From: Adiantum capillus-veneris
Taxonomy: Eukaryota; Streptophyta; Polypodiopsida; Polypodiales; Pteridaceae
Length of the DNA stretch: 64,000 nt
Direction: 5' to 3'
NCBI GenBank assembly: GCA_014529385.2
Contig: CM043942.1
Location: 107,337,141 to 107,401,140 of the forward strand
The notes beneath the pieces were generated by a model, which was not told where the DNA came from, made no database searches, and worked only from the letters and a program-made list of their open reading frames with translations. The translations under genes and the position numbers were made by a program. Shown here one piece after another: positions 10,653 to 21,773 of the stretch. The stretch's first letter is position 1. Each line of letters begins with the position of its first letter.

Positions 10653-13600
10653 CCATCTTTTTGCAACATTTCTCAGCCTACTCAACGTCCTCTTCCTCAT
10701 ATGTGTATATATTTTTCTACGCTATTAAGTTATCTAGAGTAAATTCCCCCTCTTCGTTTAACCTTTGTGGCGACACATACATTGTACTCTTCCCAAAAAT
10801 GTCACCTTAGTCATATATTTATATTACCACCCTTTTCTTTTTGCTTTGTAAATAAAAGTAAGCATACAATAACCAACTATCTACCCCAAACTTTCTTACC
10901 TCTTGTGAATTAGTAGTAGAAAAATAATATATCCATCTTCCATCCCATATAGATAAATTACCATGGAAATCAGCTCTCCACTTGTCTTTACCAACGATTA
11001 TGGTCCCTCTCTACAAGTCTTCTATGCCCCCTAAATGGGTGGCCCAATATCTCTTAAGAATATACATATAGTTTCTCTCCTTTCAAAAAGACTCCAATTT
11101 TATATTATTTTCACAAGAAAATAATATTGGGCCCTCCTCTATTTGTTTAAGCATCATAGCCTTTTGAAAAAGCATGATTCCCCTTGGATGCATACAAGCA
11201 AAGGGCCCATACAAGAAGACTTGGAAGCAAAAGGTTCCCTAGCCTAGTGTGGACCTTCCAAACCGAATTCCTTGGTGCATGGGCGTGAAGAATAGTCCAA
11301 ATTCATATCAAACATGTTGAGAAGGTCCATTTTGCCTTTTGCAGCATGTCATTCCGAGCTATAGGTAAAAAGTTATGGTCAAAATAGTGTAAATCTGTCA
11401 GATTCGCAGCAAAAGGGAACTGTAAATCAAGTAAATCAAGAGGGTGAGATCTTATTTTTCCCCTACTCATCTTCTAGAAGAGCAATGAGTGTTCAAGGTC
11501 ACTTGCATGTGATGGGACCAACCTAAAGATGCTTTCTAAATGCCAAGACAGACAAGTTGAGATACCCCGCAGGAGCCACCCATAGGGCCTCATGGTGGGG
11601 CCCACCTACATTATGCATCCCTATGGAGCCTTCACGGTCTAAAATGATATTTTTGGTGAATAAATAGTCCCTTTTATGTCCAATATTCAATGAGTGGTCA
11701 AAGGACACTTAATTAGGTCTAATCACTTACTCTAATTAAGTGTAGCATAATCCCACTCCTACACAACTATAAATAGCCCCCCTTGGAGAGACTCAAGGAC
11801 ACACACCTATATTTTCAACTTCATGTTGTTTCTTGATCAATAGTAGAGAAAAACCCCAACTGTCCCTCTTTCACATCCTCCCTCCTAACCCATCTCTTTG
11901 GAGGAAGTGCAACTCTATTCTCCACTCTTTCCATTCTACAATCTCTTACTCCATCAACCCAATAAATCATTTGTAGCACCTCAATAACTTGTAAATACAT
12001 CATGATCTCTCTCATGGTTATGTTAATGATCATGAAATCATCTTCAAAACTTTCAAGTGTCGCAATTCGTGATGGTTAGCCAGTGTCTGTCCTCCCCTTA
12101 AAAGGTGTGCGAGAAATCAAGTAAGTGTTCTATTCTCAATTTACCATTGGTTTGTTTCTCCACACTTATTCAATTGGTCTAAAGAAATTTCTCACTCCAA
12201 ATCTCTTTTGCTTTATTACATATGCATGTGGCTACCTCTCATGGTGATTTTATTTGTGTCACGGCATTGCATAGATGGAGATGAGCTCTGTATGCAAAGT
12301 GTGTTAGTTTGATGTAAGTGATTCTCTTGTGTGTTTGAGAGTCAAGTCTTGTGCGCATGATTTTTTTATGAGTGCTTGAGAGAGGAAGAGTTTGGATGTA
12401 TTATGGGTATTCTTATGGGGAGAAGGTGAATGCTATTCCACAAATTGCATATTTCATTTTTGATGCATGGCATTGGGTTGCATAATCGTTGATGGTGTTC
12501 AAGTGTCCAAAGTGTATATAGAGTAAGGGGGTTTTCAAAGTGTGTTGCTTGAGTGGGTGAGTGCAAGTGTTATTTTGATTGGTTTCCTTCTCCACTCCCA
12601 AAAGAAGGTGGTGCCCCAAGTAGTGTGCGTACCTCTTTACGAACATTTTGTGAGGGTAGGCCCATTGTTTTGGGTTTAGAGGCTCCATTTCAAAAGGCTC
12701 GCCCTCAATGGCATCTCAAACAGAAACTAACGAGAAAGTCCTAAACATCAAAAGCATATGGAATTGGATTTCACGCCGCGATCAGGTAAGTCCAAGTCAT
12801 TAAACTTACATAGCATAAGAGTCTAGAGTCGGACAGCTAAGCCACTAAATGAGCAAAGTGTCAGACCCAAGCTTCAAGTTAATATTTTTCTGTGGTCTAT
12901 GAGTCTAGCTAATAGGTATAAGCTCAAGCTGGAGAGTTGAGCATACATAAAGTCATGTTGCTCATGCTGGAAGAGGTGAGCATAAGAGTCAAAGTCCATA
13001 TAATATATAAGGTGGAGAAGGCAGCGTAGTCCAAAAAAAAAAAAACACTCACGCACTTGACACAGTGAGGAAGAGTGAAGAAACCTCGACAACCAAAACC
13101 CTTCTGGTGAGTAGTGAAAGATTTTGAAGCACTCATGCTATATGTTTTGCTCTCTACACTAACTCCATGAAGAACCCATCAATACTCTTCTCTCGCACCG
13201 CATCTTGTTTAATATGCATAACTATGTGCAAGCATATAGATGTCCCATCATTGGACATATGCATTAGGCACTCTTTTTTATTCCACCCATGCATTTACAC
13301 AAACAAATGACGATGACCAAGCAGAAATAGGTTTTATGAGCCATTGCTCAACAACAATGACTTTGACTTCAAGCTACTAATATAACACTTATCCATGTAT
13401 ATCAAGCCCATGCTAGTAGCCATATGGCCATATGGCCATATGTTCTTTAACTTAGCATAAATCTATAACATCAGAACCTAAGTACATATAGCCTCGCATT
13501 TAATTATGACTAAAGAAATTTTTTCCCACTAGGTTTTTCCCTTTAGTCTTATCCAGGTATCCAAGACCTTCATTTTGTATATACACTATATTTTACTTTT

Positions 13601-14025
13601 AATCTTTAATTTTTTATAACAACAAAAACAAGAAGAACCACGATATCCCCACACTACTAATTGCAAATCTACTGATAAGTCAAAAGGGAGAGGCCAAAAA
13701 ACAGCTTGACAAAGCTTCAAGTCAACTTACAGGTACGACTGCCAGATAACAACCATAGGAAAAGCAAACTAGAGCTACAATGACAACGACGTGCTGCACG
13801 AACAAGTCGATACAACCTCATGCAATTCAAGATACAACAACCAATCGGAGGGGGAGAGTTCCAGGCTTCAGATACACTACAGGTACAACTTCAAGGCAGC
13901 TTCAATATCATGCAAAGCAACCAACTACAGAAGAGGCTGCCACAACAACTTCAACCACACCAAGACATCAAGAACTCGTCAAGGCCAGCAAAGACATAGG
14001 GTCTTGTCGGGGACGACAAGAATTC
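10653..14025 (+). other. Element A 3' region, non-coding
   Basis: About 3.4 kb without a credible gene. A TATA-like TATAAATAGCCCC at 11768 suggests an embedded old LTR or solo LTR between about 10950 and 12850, but its ends could not be fixed. The part 12890-13620 matches element C's 3' region (inverted, about 30900-31440), including GAGTTGAGCATA, GCTCATGCTGG and the motif CCCACTAGGTTTTTCC, so it is an ancestral 3' untranslated block of this lineage. A perfect 22-bp palindrome built from CATATGGC units lies at 13421-13442. Confidence 0.55.
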
Positions 14026-14037
14026 AGAGGGGGAGAG
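14026..14037 (+). other. Polypurine tract of element A
   Basis: AGAGGGGGAGAG immediately precedes the TGTTGAAAGG start of the 3' LTR, the position of the plus-strand primer in LTR retrotransposons. Confidence 0.8.
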
Positions 14038-14530
14038 TGTTGAAAGGACGCCCTTTAAACAACATTTCCATAAATATTCCATTAAGATTCCTCAAAGATT
14101 TTGTAAAGATTCCACATGAAGATGGTGATGAATTAATGAAGATGAAGATGGATGCTGCAACATGAAGATACGAGTTCATGGACGTCATCGAATATCCTGT
14201 TATTATTATTTTGATCCATTACGGCCACTTTTTTAATGTTTACGGGAACCTCATATTTTAAATCGGCACTTGTATTTCGAGTCAGTCCGATATGATTTGA
14301 GATTGTTTTGAGCTTGTAGTGTTTCATAGGATGAGTTGCCTGTTTCTTTGCTTTAAGGTAGTGTTGTGGTAGGATTAGTGATTGTAGAGTGTTGTTAGTG
14401 TCTAGCTCAGGGTTGACAACCCAGAGATTTCCTCCATGCCCTAGTCGGGTCAGCTACATCCTCGGATTGACAGTTGGTTGGTCTGTGTTCTCGTTGTGCT
14501 CCATCGTCCGTCGCGGCGTACCCGCTAACA
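14038..14530 (+). repeat. Element A 3' LTR
   Basis: Starts TGTTG right after the polypurine tract and ends TAACA. Its last 255 bp match the 5' LTR end with scattered substitutions; upstream parts align only loosely, and no TATA box is present. At 493 bp it is probably internally deleted relative to the 5' copy. The level of divergence points to an old insertion. Confidence 0.8.
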
Positions 14531-15010
14531 TCTTGTGTTGTCATATCATGCACTGCAGTAGTAGGGGTCTTAATCATAATGTAAACACTTCTAGCAATAG
14601 CCTTAGCCCAATAACGATGATACATGTTCTTTTCCTTTATCAACGCTCTAGAAACTTCTCCTATGTGCATGTTCTTCCACTTTGCAATAGTGTTTTGCTA
14701 CGGAGTATATATGCATGAAAACTACCTTTGAATTTCATGAATTTTCAAAAAACCATTGAACTTATTGGAGAAGTATTCTTCCCCTCCATTTGACCTCACA
14801 CACTTAACATGTTTTTGAGTATGTTTTCCAACCATAGCCTTGAAATTATGAAAGTTTATAAACATCTCAATTTTTTGCTTCATGTAATAGACCCACTTTC
14901 CTTGTATGGTCATCAATGAAGCTCACATAGTACCTACATCCACCCGTAGATGTAGTCTTTTCCAGATCCCATACATCTATATGTACTAAATCCAATGGAT
15001 TCATGTTTAC
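14531..15010 (-). pseudogene. Copia integrase remnant
   Basis: Minus-strand translations at 14722-14916 and about 14531-14670 read like the second half of a Ty1/copia integrase core: KWVYYMKQKIEMF, VKCVRSNGGEEYFSNKF (the region of the second catalytic Asp, here RSN), and further on a KNMYHRYWAKAIARSVYI segment resembling the conserved FWAEA region. The fragment begins exactly where element A's 3' LTR ends, so element A inserted into it. Stops and frameshifts make it dead. No LTR for this copia was found. Confidence 0.65.
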
Positions 15011-15514
15011 ATGCTTGCATTAGGAAAAATATGAACTTTGTATGGGTTTTGTATGAGTCCCTAATTTTAAGGGATTAAGATTAATTTTGTGTAGACTAGT
15101 TTGGGGGACAAGTGCATTCAATAAGCGACTTTTGAGTAGAATTCTCTAGGGTTTTTTCTCGAGCCATGTAGGTTGAGGTCCTCTTAGAGGTCCCTTTCTC
15201 TCTCTAGCTCTTTGAAAGTGAAGGAAAAAAGTATAATGGCATTAACTACCTACTTTCACCCCTTTCCCATGCCACAACATAAAAAACATGCATAAACCCA
15301 AGCTATGTTGTACTATTTTCACATATTTTTGTACTAAAAGGTTCCTCTCAACCTATATACATATATAAAAAAAAGACCTTTTTTTTAGTTACACTCACTA
15401 GAAAGATAATTTTTGAATTTTTCTTTTCCCTCCAAAAGACTAACTCTCTACCTCTCCTCTCGCCTACCTCTCCCTCTCCCTCTCCTCTCCTTTCTCTCAT
15501 ATCTATCTCTCTCC

Positions 15515-15570
<56 letters not shown>

Positions 15571-16729
15571 TCCTTTGCTCTCCCTCTCCCCTACCTTTGT
15601 CCTACCTCTCCCCTTCCCTCTCTTCTCCTCTTCCCTAACTCTCTCCCTCTCCTCGTTCCCGCCCTCTCCTCTACCTCCCTCGTCTCCCTTCCATTGCCTT
15701 CCTCCATTGCATCTTGAAATTTAGCATCCATAGTGCTCAATAATATCACAAACCATGTACCCTACACACCACAAGTGTGTATATTTGCTTGCCCATAGAG
15801 TTTACATCAAAAGTGGCACACATGGATGACCAAAGTTCATGACAACAATGACGTGCTATAAGTTATCACCAATATCAACTGTTGGATAACATTTGTACCC
15901 ATGTGACTGCCACACCTATTTTACTTTAAGAAGTCTCTTGACATTTTTTCAATATGTTGGGAGAGAGAAGGCATGCCTACTGGGATAATGTAAACAATAC
16001 CCTCCTATATAGTCTAATTTGTTTTCTATTGTTTTTCTTCCTTTTAAAATGTTCAATTCAAATCTTGAACCATTTTTCATAAAACAATCTCATGTGTGTG
16101 TGTGTGTGTATACCCAGCATACACATACACACACATGCACTCACTCATCTCCTTGGATTTCATTTTAAATTTTGCATAACCTTTTAATCTTTGATGTAAT
16201 AGAGAGTAAACACCACTTTTACTCTAAAACAACCTTCTTCGTTATATCTTCTAGGTAGGTTCTTCAACTCCATGCTTACTAGACGTAGTTTCATCATAAT
16301 GTATATTTTAGCATTGTTTAGTCCAAGTTAGATGAAAATAGTTCCAAATTTGTACAACATATACTAAGAAAGTGTGTTTATTATACATCTTGCAAATGAA
16401 GAACTCATGTGTTTTTTTGTTTCAACATATCTCTAAGCTGTCATGGTACAAGGTGACCTCTTACTATATTAGTTGAGTGGTGGTCTTTGTGGCAATGGCT
16501 CAAGTTGTTGGCAGAACATGATTCACTTTTGGCAGCACCACAAGCATTTTCATTGTATAATTCAATGTAGCTCCCACCATAACAACCCTTATGTTAACAT
16601 GGAGAGATCCTTAGCAAGGAAATAAAAAAGATTTCCCTGAGCAAGACATTCTTCCCTAACAAGGAACATCCCCACCAGAGATAGTTTTATGTAGTAGGTT
16701 TCCATGAGTACACTATGTCATGGAATGGA
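15011..16729. other. Intergenic, simple-repeat rich
   Basis: No credible gene. It contains a long pyrimidine tract, a TG/CA dinucleotide run near 16095-16135, and otherwise AT-rich sequence. The 103-codon open frame in the CT tract (15413-15724) is serine/leucine/proline low-complexity translation and was not accepted as a gene. Confidence 0.5.
15460..15700. repeat. (CT)n microsatellite and pyrimidine-rich tract
   Basis: An uninterrupted CT run of about 50 bp near 15520-15566 is embedded in about 240 bp of CCCT/CTCT-rich sequence. Such polypyrimidine stretches are prone to triplex formation and length change; no further function can be read from it. Confidence 0.9.
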
Positions 16730-16957
16730 TGTTGGAATTAGGGTTTCAAGGAAACACACACCTTGGAGAAGACGAAGGAATCTCATGTCACACAGTAAGT
16801 AGAGAGTGTGTTACTTAGTGTGCAATGGAAAGATGGATACCCCTAGAGTGATGGGCGTAAATACAATGCACGGGGAAAAAACCTCTTAAAGAGGGAACAA
16901 ATGCCCCGGAAGTCCTAGTGTGTTCACACACATCACTACCACATGTATATGGTAACA
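16730..16957 (-). repeat. Element B 3' LTR
   Basis: 228 bp, TGTTGG...GGTAACA as written on the plus strand. It matches 21543-21768 along its whole length with scattered substitutions and small indels. The 5-bp ATGGA immediately outside matches the far flank. Confidence 0.9.
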
Positions 16958-19900
16958 AATCCCCCCTGGAGTGATGTGGTGAATGCGAGCTGGCACATGA
17001 GTAAAGGGAAGTGCCATTCCCTGAGGATATGATAAGTCCACAAAGGGGAATAAGCCCAAAGCTTTTCGAAAATTTCAAGCTTTTCACGAGACAATGCCTT
17101 TGTGAAAAGATCTTCAAGGTTGTCTTGTGTTGGCACCTCAAGACATAGTCGTAATGCCTCCTAGACATAGTGGTAATGCACCTCAAGGTTATTTGTGCGA
17201 GCATGAAAGATTGGGCTCCTCGCAACTGCCAATGTACTCTGACTGTTTGTGTAGATAGTGTTGGTACTTTCCTGTCCAACACCCAAATCAACCAAAAGGC
17301 GTCTGATCCATACACACTCAATCGTAGCTGTGAAGACTGCCCTGTACTCAGCCTCACAACTAGAAGTGGCCATGGTAGGTTTCTTCTTGCTCAACCATGA
17401 TATACATGAGCTCCCAAGCATGAAACAAAAACCACTCGTGGACACTCTTGTGTCAAAACAAGCAGCCCAATCTGAGCTCGAAAAAGCATGTAAGTCTAGC
17501 GGCAAGATCCCCCCTTGGGATAAAACAAGCCAAGGTAGCAAAAGTCCTCTTGAGAGCCTGCCAATGCTTAGACCCTTGGCTATGCATAAATCTATTGACA
17601 TGTGAGACTGCAAACTCAATATCCCGCCTCGTGTTGCATACATAAATGAGGCAGCTAATAGCAGTTTGGTAAAGAGTGACATCAGCAGGATCATCATCAT
17701 CATGCAAACTCAAATTCATATTTGTTTCCTATGGGAGTGGAAATAGGTTTGCAATCCTCAAGTCCAAACTTACATAGTAATGTCTCTATGTAACTTTTCT
17801 GACACAAGGCAATACCATCATCGCACTGCTTAAATTGTATACCCAAGTAATGATGCAATAGCCCCAAATCATTCATCTTCAAAGTAGCATTCAAATCAGC
17901 CTTAAATTCAGCAATATGTCTCCTCATTTGGTCCAATGATCAGCAAATCATCAACGTAAAGAACCACAATGAGAAGTACATCACCCTCACACATTACAAA
18001 CAATGTCCTTTCTGTTTGATTGTTACAAAAGCCTTGTTTGACCAAATGAGTGTCAGCTTTCTCACACCAATCACGAGGAGATTGCTTCAACCCATACAAA
18101 GCCTTCCTACATCTTCACACTTTGTCCTCTTGTCCTTTCTTGACAAAACCGCGAGGCTGCGTTACATAAACTTCCTCAAATATGTCACCATTCATGGAAG
18201 CAATGACAATGTCTGATTGATGTACATCCCAATCAAATCAAGCTACCAATGCACGTAGAAAATGCACAATAGTCATATGACAAGTGGGAGAAAAAGTCTC
18301 TTCATGATCTATGCCTTTTTGCTGTGCATAACCCTTTGCAACAAGTTGAGACTTATGGCGATCGATCTCACCATCAAGCTTGCGTTTCAACTTGTAAACC
18401 CACTTCGTACCAATGGCCTTTTTGCCAGGAGGCAAATCACATAAGTTCCATGTGTCATTTTCTATAAGTGCATCATATTTTGATTGCATGGCAGCCATCC
18501 AAAATTTTGAATTCTATGCTTCATCAAAAGATAGAGGTTCCTCAACATCATGTAAGCTAGACATAACCAAAGCATAACAATCTGATGCAAAAGATGCATG
18601 GTGAGATTCTGAACAAGTACGACTAGACAAAGGTGCATCCAATTTACTGTCGCACCATTTTTGCATACCTCTCGCCTGCTCATTTTCAGCCCTTTCCACA
18701 TCAAGTATATCATGACATCTGCATCAATAATAGTTTGATCTGTAACATTTTCTAAAAACCCCATAGGTTGTACATTTCCCTTGTTGCAATTAACATTCAA
18801 ACTTCCAGCACTAAAAAGAGGCAACAAAGTGTCATAAATGTCCTGTGAGCTTACATTATTGTCTTTACTACATGACAGCAAGGGCTGAACAGAATCTTCC
18901 ACAAACACTACATCCTGTGAAACCAAAATACGCTTTGTTTGCGGATGATACAACATGTAACCTTTTCTTTCAGCACTATAACCAACAAAAATACATTTGA
19001 CAACCTTATCATCCAATTTTCTACGTTGTTTTGTGGCACCAAAGCATATGCCAAACATCCAAAAACACGCATGTGCTCAACAGAAGGCTTTATATCATGC
19101 CATGCTTCATATGGAGTAATAGACTGCTAAGATTTCGTAGGACACCTGTTTAGTACATAAGTGGCACACCTGATGGTCTCAAGCCAAAAGGAATGCGGTG
19201 AAGCTTGACTTTTGACCATCCATCATGCCATTTCCATAAGTGACCTGTTTTTTCTCTCAGCAACACCATTGTATAAGTCATTGTACATTGGTGTTTTATC
19301 CCACGACTAGCCAGAAATGCATTAAATTCATTACATATACTCCCCCCCTGGAGGATTGGAACGGAGGGTGCACATAGTAAATTTTGATACTTTTTCAGCA
19401 TTAGCTATAAATTTTTTGAAGCACATAAAAACTTCGGACTTCTCTTTAAGCAAAAATACCCATGCATGCCTGGAGTAATCATCAATGAAAGTCACGAAGT
19501 AAAGGCAATTGCCCAAGGACGGAGTTTGCATGGGCCCACAAACATCACTATAGACAAGATGCAACCTGCATGTGGCCCTAATTGAACCATCCTTTGGAAA
19601 TTTTGAACGCTGCATCTTACCCAAAATACATCCTTCACAAACATGTTTGACAAGTTCTTCAAGAGGCGGCAAAGAAGCAACCATATTAGATTTCTGCAAA
19701 CGTAGCAAACTGACAAAATTCTGATGACCAAAACATGCATGCCAAAGTTTTTCATCTGAAATAGCCTTGAATCTGCAACTGCATTTGTAAAATTCTGTCC
19801 ACACTTGTCATACAAAGTGAGCTTATACAACCCACAGCACAAAAGCCCAGATGCAACAATTCCATCACCAAAACTGTGATCATGAACTATACATCTGTCA

Positions 19901-21248
19901 TCCACAAATTTGACTACAAGTCTAAGTCTAGACAGTGCTGCAGATACTTACAAAAGATTCTTCTTGATCCCAGGTGCATCAAGTGCATCGACAAGTTTGT
20001 AAAAACTGCCATTTGCAGCAGTAAGCACAATCTTTTCAACTCCCTGAACTGGATAAGAGGCATTGTTGGCACAAGTGACTCAATTCCCACGAGGGACATA
20101 CTTGAGAGAGCTGAAAAATTCACGATGTGAGGTAATTTTCTTTGTAGCACCACTATGGAAATACCACACATGTGAATCTGTAGCAACTGACATGCATGCA
20201 TCATGGACAATAGTATTGTAAGTGCACTCTCCACTAAAAGCCCATTCTGCATCAACGTCAGCATCATAGTCTCCTTTGACAGAAGACTCAACAATGGCTG
20301 CATTTGTAGTGGAACCAGCATTTGCAGTGGAACCACCCTCTTTCTTCTTAGCCTCTTTGGCCTTCAACTTTGAACACTTCGTGATCAAGTGTTCATTAGA
20401 TTTACAATAAAGTCAACGCATCTTCTTATTGCCCTTATTGCCAAAATTTCCAGATGAATTGCTACCAGCAGAAACATTAGGAACAAATTTTTTTCCACTC
20501 GGCATCAGAACCATAAGAAGTCGATACATTGTTGCTACCACCCTTTCTTTGAGAAGCAATAACAGCCTGTTCAATTGCACGCTTCCTAGTCTTGTTTTTT
20601 TTGGAAAGTGATTCTTGCAACAACAATGTGCATAATGCATCAAACTTGACAACTTCAGGATTTTCTTGGGTCATAAGTCTCCAAGTACTAGCAAAAGTTT
20701 GGTAAGAATGTGGTAAGGCATCAAGAACAATCTGCACAAGGAAACTGTCTGATATGACTTACCTATAGAAATAAGTTGCTCATTGATATCCTTGACACTA
20801 GCAAGGAAAGTGTTTATATCATCTTCCTCATGTATAATCTTCGACTGTATCTCTTTACGCAGCAAAGCAAGTTCAGCCTCATTGCGACTTGCATAAAGAC
20901 CAGCCAAAATATCCCAAGCCTATTTTGTAGATTTTGCTGAACGAATGTGAGGAACAATGGTGCACTTCGTAGCCAATGAGCCTGCGCATCCTTTACATCC
21001 CAACAAGATTGTTTTGTCGTAGGAAAAACAACTTTAATAGCAGCAATTCTTGTTGCAAGACCTGCAACATCCTCAACATCGCCTGCATGCTCAGAACCAG
21101 GACGTACATCAATGCCCTGCACAATATTCGGGACACCCTTTTACACAGGATCATGTTGCATCATATAAGCCCACATAGGGTAATTGTCCCCATCCAATCT
21201 GCCCTCAGCAGAAAACTTCTTCAACACATCTGTGTTGTTGTCAGCCAT
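16936..21248 (-). pseudogene. Element B gag-pol (broken copia polyprotein)
   Basis: Gag starts at ATG 21248 (MADNNTDVLKKF, with the copia N-terminal LDGDNYPMWAYMM) and meets TAA at 21141-21143. Gag continues in pieces (ALPHSYQTF near 20700). The zinc knuckle near 20385-20415 reads YCKSNEHLITKC, with the first Cys codon replaced by a stop. The protease loop is WYFHSGATKKITSH near 20140, with His for the catalytic Asp. Integrase shows HACFGH...CEGCILGK and the core VYSDVCGPMQTPSLG, FIDDYSRHAWVF (19330-19804). Reverse transcriptase has GTKWVYKLKRKLDG (about 18440) and the catalytic LYVDDLLIIG (about 17950). RNase H has SSCEAEYRAVFTA (about 17300). All domains are present in copia order, but at least eight frame breaks are visible. 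Confidence 0.88.
16958..16970 (-). other. Polypurine tract of element B
   Basis: AATCCCCCCTGG on the plus strand is a purine run on the coding strand directly next to the 3' LTR, the expected plus-strand priming site. Confidence 0.7.
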
Positions 21249-21529
21249 GGTAAATGTTGCACCTGATGTGAAAACTGCCCGAAAAGAGGACAATGAAGCG
21301 TGAACAACACGTGTTATATACCACAAACGGTAGAAGACTGCAAGGCACCTGTTATGCAGAAAACGGCAGTGACAAAAATTTTGCACAAAATGACGAAATA
21401 TGTAGTACCGCCTGTAGTGGAAACAGAGGCCAAAATGAGCCAAAGCTTTCCAAAGCTCACTAAAATCAGAGAAAATGAGCAGGCATGTGTTGGAGCTGTT
21501 GGCGAGTAATCCCACGAGGACGCAACCTT

Positions 21530-21540
21530 CTGTGATACCA
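21530..21540 (-). other. Primer binding site of element B, tRNA-iMet type
   Basis: GTGATACCA on the plus strand reads TGGTATCAC on the coding strand, two bases inside the 5' LTR. TGGTATCA complements the 3' end of initiator tRNA-Met, usual for plant copia elements; the match stops after eight bases. Confidence 0.75.
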
Positions 21541-21542
21541 AT

Positions 21543-21768
21543 TGTTGGAATTATGGTTGCAAGGACATGCAGACAGCTTGGAGAAGACGAAGGAAGCTCA
21601 ATTCACACAATAAAGAGTGTGTTACTTAGTGTGCATGGAAAGATGGATAGCCCTAGAGTGATGGGCGTAAATACAATCCATGGGGGCAAAAACCTCCTAA
21701 AGAGGGCAAAAATACCTCAGCGGTCCTAGTGTGTTCACACACATCACTGCCACATGCATATGGTAACA
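21543..21768 (-). repeat. Element B 5' LTR
   Basis: 226 bp beginning TGTTGGAATT and ending GGTAACA on the plus strand, homologous to 16730-16957 throughout and followed by the ATGGA target duplication. Confidence 0.9.
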
Positions 21769-21773
21769 ATGGA

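Larger units (their letters stand above)
1850..14530 (+). mobile_element. Element A: gypsy-type LTR retrotransposon, non-autonomous or decayed
   Basis: Order on the plus strand: 5' LTR (left edge uncertain), tRNA-Asp primer site (2635-2653), long leader with a palindrome array, broken gag (5351 to about 7234), spacer and protease-like frames (to 9655), a repeat-peptide frame (to 10652), about 3.4 kb of 3' region, polypurine tract (14026-14037) and a 493-bp 3' LTR ending ACA at 14530. No reverse transcriptase, RNase H or integrase motif is present anywhere. The tRNA-Asp primer site is typical of Athila/Tat-related gypsy lineages. The insertion interrupts a copia integrase fragment, which starts immediately after 14530. 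A 5-bp target duplication could not be confirmed because the left edge is unclear. Confidence 0.8.
16730..21768 (-). mobile_element. Element B: full-length Ty1/copia retrotransposon, inactive
   Basis: 5039 bp flanked by the 5-bp target duplication ATGGA (16725-16729 and 21769-21773). Short LTRs (228 and 226 bp) enclose one gag-pol region in copia order, read on the minus strand: gag, protease, integrase, reverse transcriptase, RNase H. A primer site with TGGTATCA (tRNA-iMet type) lies inside the right-hand (5') LTR, and a purine-rich tract lies inside the left-hand (3') LTR. Many stops and frameshifts inactivate it. Confidence 0.92.

Noticed and set aside
11700-12860. Separate solo LTR inside element A
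   Set aside because: A TATA-like box and polyT/AT context fit, but no paired termini, target duplication or second copy could be found in the window.
14531-14535. TCTTG as target duplication of element A
   Set aside because: No matching 5-mer could be placed because the left end of the 5' LTR is not defined.
15413-15724. 103-codon serine/leucine-rich frame
   Set aside because: It is a (CT)n microsatellite translated; low complexity explains the lack of stops.
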